A DNA stretch of 64,000 bases from Liolophura sinensis (GCF_032854445.1 NC_088306.1:17953764-18017763), one strand, 5' to 3'. Shown: positions 51,346-63,960, counted from the stretch's first letter. The notes: generated by a model from the letters alone, not told the origin. Numbers and translations: made by a program.

Positions 51346-53063
51346 TTGAAGTACATGTATTTTGTTTCAGGCCCTGCTGAAGGATCAGGTTCATTGTAAA
51401 CTGATCGAATTACCTTTGATAAATAAAAGGCATCATCACATATACCGATCAAGATTCAGGACATTTGACTATTAAAGTGCTAACTTTAGCAGTCGGCTCT
51501 GAGAGACAAATATTCCACGAGGAAAGGTCATAAAAATTCATGATACTCATCATGACTGGGAACTCACAACACTCCTTCACACCTGTATCACGACCAAATC
51601 TGTGAACACATTTGTTCTCTTCTGTATTATGTCACAAATTATTGATGTACAGGTGCTCACAATACACATATGAAGTACACACGCACTTCAACATCACAGA
51701 AGAAAATGATGCGTTCTACTGTCACTTGGACCGTCTGTGTAGCTGGTCCTCAAGTCTACCATGCCGACATTATTTCACATATTCACCATTTTTACTTCGT
51801 CAGGAGATCTCTTCAACACTTGTCCTCAAGACACACCATAATTCAGGAATCAATATACATTCCTGCCGATGTATCTAACATTGCTAGTCAAACAGGGCTG
51901 TTGATATAGTAAAGAAACTTTTTTCAACTGCTTACTCCATTGTTGGGTGAAACATACATTCCTAAAGTTTGGCAACATGAAGAAGATATGTCAGCACAAA
52001 GCAAGCCTATGAACTTTGAAACTATGATATTTCTGGCAAATAAGCTGACACAAGTCTACTGAATCTTACAATTATAAAAATTATTTTTTTTTGTTTACCA
52101 ATGGTAACTACCACTTTGTTACTTATAACATCTACCTTCGTGCATTTGCTCAGACAAGCTTAAGAGTGTACCAAACTAGATGGAAGCCTTCCAAAATGAT
52201 AAAAAAAAACTGACAGCAGACATTATTATCCAATCCATAAGAGAGATGCTTAATCTCAGTGTACGCAATATCTGACAGAGTTCCTTGTTATTGGGAGGTA
52301 GCTTTTGTTTACCTTGTTAGGAACCACTATATGTACGGACTAACGGAGAAATACACAACTAAGGAATTCTAAATCTTATCTAATCAATCATTTTGTTCGT
52401 TTGCTTTTTTATTAGTCATCAATTTCAATAACTGTACTACTTTGATAATACTATGAGGTATGGCGTTTTAATTGGTTGGTTCCACACTCCCAATGCTGAC
52501 ATGTCTACAGTGCTTCATCACTGCAACACCATGCTCAAGACACCACGGCAATACCTTGCCTTGATAAGAGTATATTCCCCGCAGTCAGCAGTTGGTCTAT
52601 ACTCTAATACATGTTCTACGCTAATATAGGGAATTCACAGAAATAGAAATGTTCAAGAATGAATTGATCACGACTGGACACTATTATCCAATCCAATGAA
52701 TTCATCCATGACACCTTGGGGGGAGGGGGGGGGGGGAGTGTCAAACACAGCATTCGATCATGCTAATTAAACAGGCTGGGGTTAATAAGAAATGTGACCA
52801 AGCCTTTGTCAATGGAGAGAAGACAATTTAAATTACTCATTTCATTGGGGTTCTACAACATATTCAAAAATTCTTTCCCTTAAGGAGCTACCTTGGTGTC
52901 AAAACATCTGTGTCTTAAAATCAAGGTAAATTGATAAAGACTGGGATAGTCTGAATTGCTTTCCTAAATTGTGAAAATATTGCAGTGAACTGAAACCGAT
53001 ATTGTACACTTCGTCAGAGTATACGGAAACAAAATATTTCTGTCCCTTCCACTTTGCCTGGTG

Positions 53064-53190
53064 TGACGTCACCTACCAACACATGACATCATCAATCGCT
53101 GACGAATACCCACAAATGACATTGCCCTATCAAATGTTCATCCCAGCTTAAATGCCTAACTCAACATCACATCTGCCTGATTTGACGTCA
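53064..53190. promoter_or_regulatory. Two perfect CRE palindromes upstream of receptor B
   Basis: TGACGTCA occurs at 53064-53071 (within GTGACGTCAC) and again at 53183-53190, 119 bp apart and 1.4-1.5 kb upstream of the receptor B start codon. This is the consensus for CREB/ATF bZIP factors. Function is inferred from the motif only. Confidence 0.35.
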
Positions 53191-53928
53191 TACGGGGAAT
53201 ATTATCCCATCACATCAGGAAAATTATATGGACACAGCCAAAGAAATTGTTTTTCAAGGAATCTTCAATTATATGGGTTAAAGAGTGTTATTCATCAAAA
53301 TCATATTGAAACATAGTGTCAGGCTTACTCCTTAGGATTTCTTTCATGTCACTGTAATATTTCTACGCAATTTGTATTCTGACCAGAGTGGCACTTTAAA
53401 TGATAGTAGTCAGGTTTGTACATGGATGAAATCAGCAGCTTTTTTCAGCTACCTGAGAAATCTCTTAGTACTTGACCAAGTCACAACAACCTTATTGGCC
53501 TCAACGAGTCAAGGGCCAATCAGCTGCAACAAGACGAACACTTCATCAGAATTGGCCAGTAAGGGCACCTGCTGCCTGCTATTTAACCACGAGATCAATC
53601 GTTCTGAATTAAAGCCGAATAATTAAAGACGAAAATTTCAAGATAGTAGTACATGTAATCCATGGAACTATAAAAGGATAATGATTACCAATTGTCTAAA
53701 AAAAAAAAAAATTATTAAATCTTGAAATTGGAATAATAATGTTCAAGGTTCCCATGGGGGATTAGTGCACATAACACTGAACATGCCAAAATAAATAAAT
53801 AAATAAATAAATCTGTAATGCATGAAAGAGGGAATCAATTACCATTTGATTAAATGTTGTATTTTTAATACTTAAATAGTATATCGATGTGTTTCTAATG
53901 CGTTTTTGTGTTTTCTTTGTCCTTAAAG

Positions 53929-54313
53929 GGAGACACGGCGGCATATCACACCTGGATTATCATCCAAGGATTGTAATACGGCGAGGGACACTATTATTAC
54001 TGGGCCGCAAGCTGTTGCGCTTTGCCAGGAGAGTACGGAATCGCAGTGATTTACCACCTTCTCAGCCCCTCCACAAGGGAAAAGCATCAGAAACGGGGTT
54101 ATTTTCGCCCGCACCCTTGGGGTTCTATGTGATGAAGCTGCTGTCCCTTAATGGGTCTTCCTGATAAACGATGGATTTTTTAGCAACTTTAGCACGTTTC
54201 CGTCTGCCTTCAACTCACCGGGCAGTATTCCAGTATTAGTCTCTAACAGGAAATTGCGTGTTGTCAGTATGTTTCTTCCACTCGCGAGGCGATCTGCTTT
54301 TCACAGTGTCAGG
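53929..54313 (+). promoter_or_regulatory. CpG-richer segment upstream of receptor B (promoter or 5' UTR exon candidate)
   Basis: The segment is clearly richer in G+C and CpG than its flanks; I count about 12 CpG in the first 240 bp. It follows TTCTAAT, a branch-point-like site, then a pyrimidine tract and TTAAAG, as at an acceptor. A donor-like AGG|GTAATA occurs at 54314 and another acceptor at 54524. It could be a 5' UTR exon or a promoter. An open frame through it (ATG at 53898, ending near 54164) has no recognisable domain and is not called as a gene. Confidence 0.35.
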
Positions 54314-54548
54314 GTAATACCTGCCTGATTTCACATCTGTCACCAACAATCAATGGGCCAGTTTGGATTAAAAGTCCGAGGTGTGGAAAACACTCCATTA
54401 TTGTTTCTTAAAGAATATCTGCTCTTGAACCCAGTGACTGTCTCAATGGAAAATTCAACACCTGTATCAATTTTAGGAGGGTATAATTCATACCTTGTGA
54501 TGTAATAATTACACTTGTTGTGTAGACATAACAACCTATTCTTGTGTG

Positions 54549-54572
54549 ATGGACGCTTGTACAGTACAATGA
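54549..54572 (+). promoter_or_regulatory. uORF overlapping the receptor B start codon
   Basis: An ATG at 54549 opens a 7-codon frame (MDACTVQ) that ends at TGA 54570-54572. The stop overlaps the main ATG (54569-54571) as ATGA. If this region is in the mRNA, it could restrict or couple translation of the receptor by reinitiation. The arrangement is seen directly; the role is inferred. Confidence 0.4.
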
Positions 54573-54839
54573 ACAGCAGTTGGCATTATGGTGACCTGAG
54601 CGATTACAACGTTAGCACCAATGCTACTACCCAGTCCACTGTGTTGCCCAAATGGGGCGTCCTGGCCCTCATTGTCATCATCCTGGCCACAGCCCTCGGC
54701 AATCTGCTCGTCTGTCTGGCCGTGTGTCGCGAACGACGCCTACAAAACACGACCAACTATTTCCTCATGTCACTGGCCATTGCTGACCTCTTGGTCTCTA
54801 TACTCGTAATGCCCCTGGGGATGATTGTGGAGATGTATG
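54569..54839 (+). CDS. 5-HT2: 5-HT2-like serotonin receptor B, first coding exon with TM1 and TM2 (3' partial)
   Basis: This paralog exon starts at the in-frame ATG 54569 and codes 90 residues plus the first base of a Gly codon. The N-terminus has sequons at N2, N14 and N18; TM1 is about 31-53 with N1.50 at N45, and TM2 about 65-88 with D2.50 at D73. [20 protein letters not shown] is a near-canonical 5-HT2 signature. By hand count about 32 of 47 residues from NLLVCLA to the splice match receptor A. The exon ends TATG|GTAAGTGG in phase 1, exactly as in receptor A. No TM3 exon is visible before 64000, so the rest of the gene lies further right behind an intron of more than 9.1 kb. An upstream acceptor (TTGTGTAG, ending 54524) suggests the exon begins near 54525. 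Confidence 0.8.
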
Positions 54840-55394
54840 GTAAGTGGAATGCATACTTGTCTTAGATTAATGCTATCAGGTGTCATCTTCAGGTCTCTAC
54901 ATAAGTTAAAAAGAAGGCGCCTAAGGCTGATTCCCCTTGAAGCCATTTTGGCTCTACAATCCTCTTAGCTGAAATCTCATTTACCTACAGCACGAGTAGT
55001 GGTCATGTACCTGGTTCAAGACTGTAGCACTATAAATGTAGCCGAGTAGACTGATCTACTTCTGGTACCCATGAATAAATCAGACAGAAATCACAGCATA
55101 TTCATTAACCTATCTACGTTACCAGCACTGTTAAGTCTATCTTATTTATCGAGTTGAAAAACATTGTTCCTCCACCCACAAAACAAAACTACTTATTCGA
55201 AGAGAACTTACCCACCATTGGGCAGGTGGAATTGGTGTACACTTTCACCATTACTGGACAGAAGGCTTTTCTACAGTACAAACATCCCTCAATATACTTG
55301 AACAGTGTGAAGACCATATGGCCTTGAAGACTGGTGATCATAACATTCTATATCATGTTTTATAAAATAAATTTTTCAGTTTAAATCTCATGAT

Positions 55395-56600
55395 ACAGCC
55401 CACAGCCATAGTGGTACACGTGTCACATCTTTGCACAGCCATATCACATCTTGGCACAGCTATAGTGTTACATCTACTAGATCTTAGCACAGCCATAGTG
55501 TTACATCTACTAGATCTTAGCACTGCCATAGAGTTACATCTACTAGATCTTGGCACAGCCTTAGTGGTACATCTACTAGATCTTAGCACTGCCATAGTAG
55601 TACATCTACTAGATCTTGGCACAGCCTTAGTGGTACATCTACTAGATCTTAGCACTGCCATAGTAGTACATCTACTACATCTTGGGACTGCCAAAGAGTT
55701 ACATCCAGTAGATCTTGGTACTGCCATAGTGGTACATCTACTAGATCTTGGGACTGCCATAGATTTACATCCACTAGATCTTGGCACTGTCAGAGTAGAA
55801 CATATCCTAGATCTTGGGACTGTCATGGTGGTACATCTACTAGACTTTGGCACTGCCATAGTGGTACATCTACTAGATCTTGGGACTGCCATAGATTTAC
55901 ATCCACTAGATCTTGGCACTGTCAGAGTAGAACATATCCTAGATCTTGGGACTGTCATGGTGGTACATCTACTAGACTTTGGCACTGCCATAGTGGTACA
56001 TCTACTAGATCTTCGGACTGCCATAGATTTACATCCACTAGATCTTGGCACTGTCAGAGTAGAACATATCCTAGATCTTGGGACTGTCATGGTGGTACAT
56101 CTACTAGACTTTGGCACTGCCATAGTGGTACATCTACTCGATCTTGGCACACCCACAGTAGTACATTTACTAGATCTTGGGACTCCCATAGAGTTACATC
56201 TACTAGATCTTGGCACAGCCATAGTGGTACATTTCCTAGATCTTGTCACAGCCATAGTGTTACATCTACTAGATCTTGGGACTGCCACAGTGGTATAGGT
56301 ATCTGATCACGGGATAACAAAAGTGGTACATGTGTCAGATCTTGGCACAGCCTTAGGGGCAAATGTGTCACAACTTGGGACAGCATTACTGATACATGTA
56401 CCACAACTTGGGACAACCATAGTGATACAATGTACAAAATTTTTAGACAGCATTAGAGGTACAAGTACCACATCTTGGGACAGCCACAGTGGTACATGTA
56501 CCACAGTTTGGGAAAACCACGGTGGTTGGCGTACATGAAAAAGATCTTTAGATGACATTAGTGGTACATGTACCACATCTTGGGACACTCATTGAGGTAC
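55395..56600. repeat. 33-bp minisatellite, about 36 copies, open on both strands
   Basis: The unit resembles GTACATCTACTAGATCTTGG with GGACTGCCATAGTG. Within it a four-unit block of 132 bp is repeated three times (ATAGATTT at 55759, 55891 and 56023). Since 33 bp is 11 codons without stops, both strands carry frames of about 300 codons (plus: LDLGTAIVVHL; minus: MAVPRSSRCTT). These are judged repeat artefacts, not a gene. Confidence 0.93.
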
Positions 56601-56792
56601 ATGCTAAATAACTGAGTAGCAACTAGGCATGCATTGCGACTAAGCATGAGCAGCAGATAAAAGTAAAATATGGTCGGGATGACCATATCAACCGCAAGGA
56701 AAAAGGAATCAATTTTACCATTAACTGTAGGACCAGTTGTGCAGTGTTATTAAAACATATCAGTGGTTCTCAGTACTCAAGTCAACTACTTT

Positions 56793-56932
56793 AATCAGCA
56801 ATTCAGCTTGGGCAAAGACATCTGCAGTGTTTGGTGTGATAAATAATTCATATCTGTTCGATAATCAGCAATTCACCTCGGACAAAGATATCTCCAATGT
56901 TTAGTGTGATAACTGATTCATATCTCTTTGAT
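56793..56932. repeat. 70-bp direct duplication
   Basis: AATCAGCAATTCA starts at 56793 and at 56863, each followed by similar CAAAGA..TATCTCCAATGTTT-type sequence. Confidence 0.7.
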
Positions 56933-59900
56933 ACGTACAGTGGAAAACATTTTACACACAACCACCTCAAAGAAAAAAACAGAATTCAGCACTAATTCAA
57001 GAGTTTTGGTTGTTTCAAAACAATGAAATCCATATGTCATCAATTCCACCGACACGCCCACAAAATAAGCAATGAAAAGAAAGAGAGGATATTTACATGT
57101 AGCTTGCTGCGTACAACAAAAATAGGTCTGTACTGAATCTCAGATTGAAAAGTTATTCCTGATAGCAGTACCCAAGTGATGCCAAACCTGGCACAAGACC
57201 AATATGTGGGGTGAAGGGTAAAGCCATTCTGAAGCTACTAAAGCCTATAGAGATGGCCCTCTAACCCATCCTTAAACATTGGACAGTGGGGTTAACCAGT
57301 GACAAGAATAATGGCTAGTTCTACAGCGTTTTCCTTGCTTAAATGGATCCACAATTACCACTTTGCTCTTCAACGGGGGAAAATGGTTGCAGAGGAAGAT
57401 ACATAAATCATTTGTCCAATGGGACAACTGAAAACCCGTAGCCAACACGCGTGTTGGAATGGCGCTGTGCCACATTGCGCCAAAAACCCAAGATCTTCGC
57501 GCCCCAGTCGCCTTAGCATCTGGCCAATACCAGAACCAGTCGACCATATTCTTCACATAGCTGTGGAACCCTCAAATCCCTCCCCCCTTCCCCCCATCAT
57601 CTTTTACCCACCCCTATAAAGCACATCTCGTCTGTGAAATAACCTCTAGGGTGTCACATCTGACGCTCAATCAATACTCAGATCAACCATGTAACCAATC
57701 TCTCTCTCACGACAAGGATACACAACGTAGTTACCGTCATTCCCCCAGCCCTCTGGAGGCCGTCTCGTCTGCAGAGAACTCAACAGACGTCATGCTCAAT
57801 ATCCTAAACACTGGACGTAACAGTCTATCAATCACAGTCTCGAAAAACTTCTACAGGTTTCCACTAAAGTTTCAATCCCTTTGCTGTATGGCTTCCAGGC
57901 CAATAGATTTGTTAATTGTTCCCAGAAGACCAAAATAAAGTACCCAGCTCAGATTTCCAGAGAATGAACAAACGACATGCAAATACCAGATTAATGGTTA
58001 GAGAGTATATCCCCTCTACAAAATTAACAAAATAGAGTTTAATATTAAATATGGAGCCAAAAATACAAGGAAAGCAAGCAAGAAATATTTTGGGCTAACT
58101 ATGAAGCAAATTCTCCAAATACACAGGCAGGGCCAAAATCATTTCATGAATGTTAAAAGAAAAAAAAGAAAAATGAAAGTCTTTCTCTGACATCCTCTAA
58201 TATGGTGAAATAAAAACAGAGAAATGCATTGTCTAAGTGCCCAACAGTCCAAATCCTGTTTATGGCTAAATTTGTTCTCAGGAGACATTTCTGCGAGCAA
58301 GATGAAACTTCTTCACTGACGATGAACAAAATACAATGTTTATCTGTGGACTAACCATTCATGGTAATGATGCTATCCAGAGTTAACATGATAGAGTTCA
58401 ATAGTGCATTCAGATAGGCCATCTAACATATGGTACATACTCTAGCCATGAATTCACATCTTGGTCTCTTCAGAGGACAGGCAAGCATTTGTATGGATGT
58501 CTATAGAAACCTCTTGACACTTGAAACAGTCAATTCTAGCACTTGAATGCTTATCTCTTCCTGAAGATGGGTCTGACTAGTAAAACACACAAAGCCATAC
58601 ATCTCCATACGGAATGGGCACTCAGGCACGGAGAAGACCTGTTTCGGACTTAGGTTAAACTAAAAGTGAACAAAAGTGTTTGACAGTATTTGTACAAAGG
58701 CTGAAGTCGCAGATGCCCGGAGCAGGAAGAAGCATTACCATACAGGCACAAGATCGTGTTGTAAAAGCCTCCTCTGCCCATAAAGGTTGGGGAAAGGCTG
58801 ATTTTGCTCCTCTTGACCCGTGATTGCATTAGGCGCAGACGTATTGTGGCCAAAGGCACTAAATTACACGCATTTCGGGGCCGTGTCAACACTTTACTGA
58901 TGTGATTGGCCCGATGTCTTGACCAATTGTCTGTAAGTGCCCAGATGACCCAGTGACACAAGTCCGGCCCGATGACAAGTTCAGCGTGCTATAGACACAG
59001 GTAACAAGTTTCTGAAGACAAAATGTTGCTTTGGCAAAATAAGCATGCTACCAAAAACTGGGCCATCAATCCTCCAAACATGTCAAGAGTGTTCCAGAAT
59101 TCCTAATCAGCAGGTACAAGATGAGGTACTGGAAGTTTGTACGCATCCAAGAAATAGAGCGTCAATTACAGGAATGGTGCAGTTTATAATTACACCAGCT
59201 GAGCTCATTCAAATCTCGACAGACTTAGGGAGAATTCCATTCAAGGTCTGCAGGGATGTGCAAAAGTACCACATGGCTTTATAATGGCTCAATTCACAGG
59301 GCCTTAATACACTGCTCAATGCCTCGGGCAGCCACTGAAACTCGAGGGTGATAAAAATCCCCGTCATAAACCAGAGCCCCTCAAACAGCAATGACATAAA
59401 TCAGCCGTAATAATTCCACAGATACAACTGAAGGATATGTTCAGAACATCACCTTCCATGAGAGAAAAAGAAAAACGGTCAATTATGGTTCTTTCCTGAG
59501 AGCTTCAAATACTAAGAGCAGAAATATTCACTTGCTTGAAGAGTAAAAAAAAATACCAAACCTGAAGCAAATGCACAGAACTGCTTTATCAGCCATTAAC
59601 TGTCATTTAAATTGTATCCCTGCACCAACTGCTGTATCAACCATTAACTGTGATTTAAATTGTGTCTCTACATTGGTGGAGCAATTGAACAAGCATGAAT
59701 AACATGAATCTGTACTCTTATATTTATGAATTATGCTTAAAGTTCAATCCAAGTTCAGCTCAATAGCAAAGCAACACATCATTAGCTCAGGAATGACATA
59801 TTCATACACGTCCGAAATCAAAGTTCTGAATATGAATGGCCTAAGCTTCGGCATCGGTGTATTATATTACAACTACGAGCAGAATGTACAAAAACTTGAC

Positions 59901-60133
59901 ACTGAACCAGAAAAACATAGCAATGAGACTAGGATATCATGTTATCATGTCTATTAGGCAAATCAAAATATTTTCTGGTGTAGGCTTTAAGCTCATTTGA
60001 AGTAAAAGAAAGCTAAAATATTAAGTAAAGTTCATCATACTGACAAATGAAAACTATGCAAAAAAATACCTTAATTTATTCTTTCAGTTTATTTGCAGAA
60101 TATTGAAAGGCATTCAAATATATGAAAACTATA

Positions 60134-60353
60134 GTGGGCTTTATGAGCCATACTGACGGTATCTAGGAACTCTGACGTCACATCACCTTTTTTTCCTGAT
60201 GTTCACCAGAAGGAAACAATTTTTGGTAACATTATTTCAGTGATCTTTTACTCAAGGGCAAAAAGAGTTATCCCAACATTCATTGTCGGGATTAAAGTTG
60301 GAAAAACTTCCTGTGACATCAGCATTCCTAATAGTATGGTCCATAGAGCCCAC
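60134..60353. mobile_element. Fold-back element, 220 bp
   Basis: The left arm (GTGGGCTTTATGAGCCATAC, then TCTGACGTCACA) is matched in inverted form by the right arm 60311-60353 (CTGTGACATCAGCATTCC, then CCATAGAGCCCAC). The arms are about 43-49 bp with gaps. No coding frame is inside. Confidence 0.7.
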
Positions 60354-61855
60354 CTTGGATTTCAAATGTTTGAGCACCTATAACTCTTTTCACAAAAATC
60401 AAAAAAAAAATAAAGGTATATTCATGTGTAGTTTTCAGTGGTCTATTTAATGACTCCTACTTCGATTTTTTGTGGTCTTTTCCTTTAAACCAGTGTCAAA
60501 TCTTTTTTAATTGATAAAGGTAGTGGTTTGCAAAAAAAATTGCAAACACTGAGCTGTATAGAATTTCGTGGGTTACAACATGCTGAACTCCTAAATATAG
60601 AGTATTAAAAAACTGTTGGCACTGTATTCATTAAACTTGTATTTCAATTATAAACTGTAATGCTGCAAAAAACACTCAATATTTTTCTTTGCAACCTAGA
60701 GATATTTATTGAAGAACAACGTAAACAGTGCTCGAAAGTAAACTGATGTTTTTGCTAGTGTATTTATTTATTTATGTGAGTTTTTACAACATTCTTCAGT
60801 AGAAACGTGAGGTGTTCTGATGGAGAGAACAGGGGCAATGTCCAAATGAGACCACTAACCTTTAACAGGAACCATACAAATCACCCTACCAAGTAGCCAT
60901 TTTTGATTTGATAATGCATACCCTAGTGATTTTCTATTCCATGACCACACCTCTTATCCAGCTATTAATGAACACATCATGAATATCCATTTCCATGATC
61001 CTATAGTGATGTGTTTAGATAACAGTTCTTTTACATTTTTGGTATTTAGCTGCAATGGTCACATTTTGTCTCTCTTCATTCCTCTCCTAAAATACCTGAA
61101 AGCTTACACTGTGATATTATATTGCTGTTCAATCTCTGATAATGAATAGCATTTAGCTACATGTAGAAAATCCAATAGCAGCTCTCGTCTTGGTCCTAGG
61201 TTAGCCTAGCAACCTCTGCTTGTAGACTCGTGTCCTTGAGTCAAGCTGAAGAGGTCAGCAAACAAGAGAACTTGTGTGTTCAATTATACCCCGAACGTCA
61301 GCCCACCATCACAAACATTGACTTCTAAAATGGCCTTCAAACAGAATACACAAACACTTGCCACTTTCTCCACAAGGGCAAAACTGGAATTCCTAATATA
61401 ATAATAAAAAAGGTCACAGAGTGGATCTGATCTTTTACTCCTTGTATGCTTGCCTTTGAGCTTTCTCACCATGTGATAGCTTCTGGGGCAGGTGCTTAGG
61501 AGGCGATATTATCAAATACGGCAGTTATTTGAAGGCAGAACAGAAGGGACTGTTACAGCTGAAATACTGACCCAAATGTGACCATGATTAAAGGTTACAC
61601 TGTGAGATATACTTGGATGCGACTGACAGTTCCAGAATGACTTGACATGCCACATTGCAATACCTCTCCTTCAATGCCATCATGCATAGAGGCCAAAATT
61701 AAATGCTTACATAAATGATCTTGTCCAAGGACAATGGGAAGATGAATGGCAGGGAAAAGCACAGGATACCCTAAATGACCTAAAAATTTGACCACAAAAG
61801 ATCATTTTTGGAGGCAAATATATATCATGAGACATTACTCCTGGTGCTAAAATTT

Positions 61856-61970
61856 ACATTTTCTCAGTAGGATATCATCCTACCTTTCCAAACACCTCTC
61901 AAAGCATCTTTCTAAAATCAAGAGAACTCCCAGAATCTGGAAAAATGAGCAACTTAGTCTAGGAGAAAAT
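61856..61970. repeat. Dispersed repeat related to 1835-1921 and 7690-7790
   Basis: GGATATCATCCTACC, AAGCATCTTTCTAAAATCA and ACTCCCAGAAT occur in the same order as in the other two copies. Confidence 0.5.
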
Positions 61971-62116
61971 CTCAGGTCATTTATGGTATTCTTTTTTTTT
62001 TCACAGTTCTTATGACACATTTTTATGTGAAGGATTATTTATTAACATTTTGGCACAGTAGCATTTTTATTCTTCAATAAATTCTTCCAATAGTAAATAG
62101 CAAATAGTATAGCGCA

Positions 62117-62215
62117 AAGTACAATGAGCACGCAATACAATGAGCTCGCAGTACAATGAGCTCGCAGTACAATGAGCTGGCAGTACAATGAGCTGGCAGT
62201 ACAATGAGCATGTAG
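62117..62215. repeat. 16-bp tandem repeat, about 6 copies
   Basis: The unit GCAGTACAATGAGCTC recurs every 16 bp (ACAATGAG at 62121, 62137, 62153 and onward). Confidence 0.9.
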
Positions 62216-62987
62216 TATTCGTCTTGCACTGAATTCTTGAGACAGCCAGATGATTTTGAAAGAATTGTAGATGTAACAGATATGGAGAAGGCCTGTCATT
62301 TATACACTGTATTTCCATGGATGATGGTTCTTCCTATAGATTGTTCTTTACCTTGATGATTTCCTACCAATGCATTCCAACATAAAAAAGTATCAGGTAC
62401 TTCGATGACACATATGGGAGGAAGACGAAAGATTTATCTTCCAATATCAGTTCATAACTGGTGAGCATCTAGTACACTCCTGTCAAAGGGATGAATCCAG
62501 AGTATAAAAGTGACAAGCCTTCCAGCAATCTGTTACTTTTACGCGCAATATCCTGTAGCTATTACAACAGTATTGGGGAAGACGAATACCGCTTTATTAT
62601 TTTATATTAGAAATAGATCATAAATAGAAAGTCAAAACTTAGGGCAACAGCTTCTAGTTTTGTTATCATTTTGGTTAATCAATAGCCTGGATTTCTGAAA
62701 AATGCCAATCCTAAACTGAGAATATAATCTATCTTACAAATAAGCATTTTCCAAAAGCGATATATGCAGAAAATATGGGGAGACATATCTTAAATGTTAC
62801 AGTTTATGACCACATTTAACACCTTGTTTTCTCAGAATTACTAAAACAATGACAAGTCCAGAGAAAGAAAAATTACTCTTTCAAAATATAAATTTATCTC
62901 CTGTGATGGATGAACACAGCCAGGCTGCTACATTATGTCCAAATGCTTTTATCTTATTAAAGATTTTCAGTTGTGTGAACTATAATT

Positions 62988-63003
62988 TTTGTGACGTCAC
63001 AAA
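62988..63003. promoter_or_regulatory. 16-bp perfect palindrome containing a CRE
   Basis: TTTGTGACGTCACAAA is a perfect palindrome with the full TGACGTCA core, inside intron 1 of receptor B. It may be an intronic bZIP site or chance. Confidence 0.3.
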
Positions 63004-63960
63004 CTTTATTTCCTTAAAACCATAAAACCCAAAAAGATTAAAGATGTAGACACACCAAAATGTAGATGAAGAACATGTGACTTCACTGATATGTGATTTA
63101 TCAGCCATTAACAATACCTGGTATAATGATAGTCTTCATTTAATTTAAAGTCATAAACAGCACTGAGTACAATATATAATGTGATCTTTACCATCAGACA
63201 AAGGTATGAGATTAGACAGAAACACGGTGACTGTCTTTGGGCATAATCATGTCATCTTGTACAAATGTAAAAGAAAAGTGCATTCTTTTTGTGTCTAAAT
63301 AAAAAAGTCTACTGGCACACTTTATAATACACGCTTTGTAGCTCTGGTTTTTATACTTTCACACTTGTCCACATGAGGATTGAATCTGATAAAGTCAAGA
63401 CGCAGCTGCGGAAAATGCCATATAAAATATTCCTTTTGCCACAAAATTGTCTCTTCATTTAAATAGCTATATATTACTTTATATTAATGATAACATTGCT
63501 ATGATCTTTGCCCTCGTATGTCAGTTGGGTAAGCAGAAGGGCATGATGACCTTGCTGTTGACATGGCACTCATGATAGGGCCAGAGGGAATTCATGACTG
63601 CTTTAGCTCTAAATGTAGGACATCTAAACATGCAAAAGTACATGTTGTGAAAAACGCCACTGACATTTTAGAACTGAATGACAAGCAAACATATGACAGA
63701 ATATAAAAATAAAAATAATTTGAATGTTATTACTGTAAAGTCTTTTAACAATTAAGCTGATTGACAGACTGACTTACGACTAAAAATATTCAAAAAAATC
63801 AATCTCATATTGGGTTAGCAGATATTCAAATATTTGCTCGGTTAACATTTTTAAAATTCTACTCATGCCTATTTGATAAATATTTTCACACCAAATTTAT
63901 AGAAGAATGTTTATTCAAATATTAGGTGATTATGCGAGATAGACAATGTAATTGCAAATG

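Noticed and set aside
53764-53944. Opposite-orientation SINE suggested by the AAAT run at 53790-53812
   Set aside because: Neighbouring sequence does not match any SINE body, so it is treated as a simple repeat.
55353-56298. Two frames of about 300 codons on opposite strands as genes
   Set aside because: Both arise from a 33-bp repeat that lacks stops; no domain, signal or conserved flank, and the same array is open on both strands.
58650-58961. Minus-strand frame of 103 codons
   Set aside because: No domain recognised; composition does not suggest a protein.
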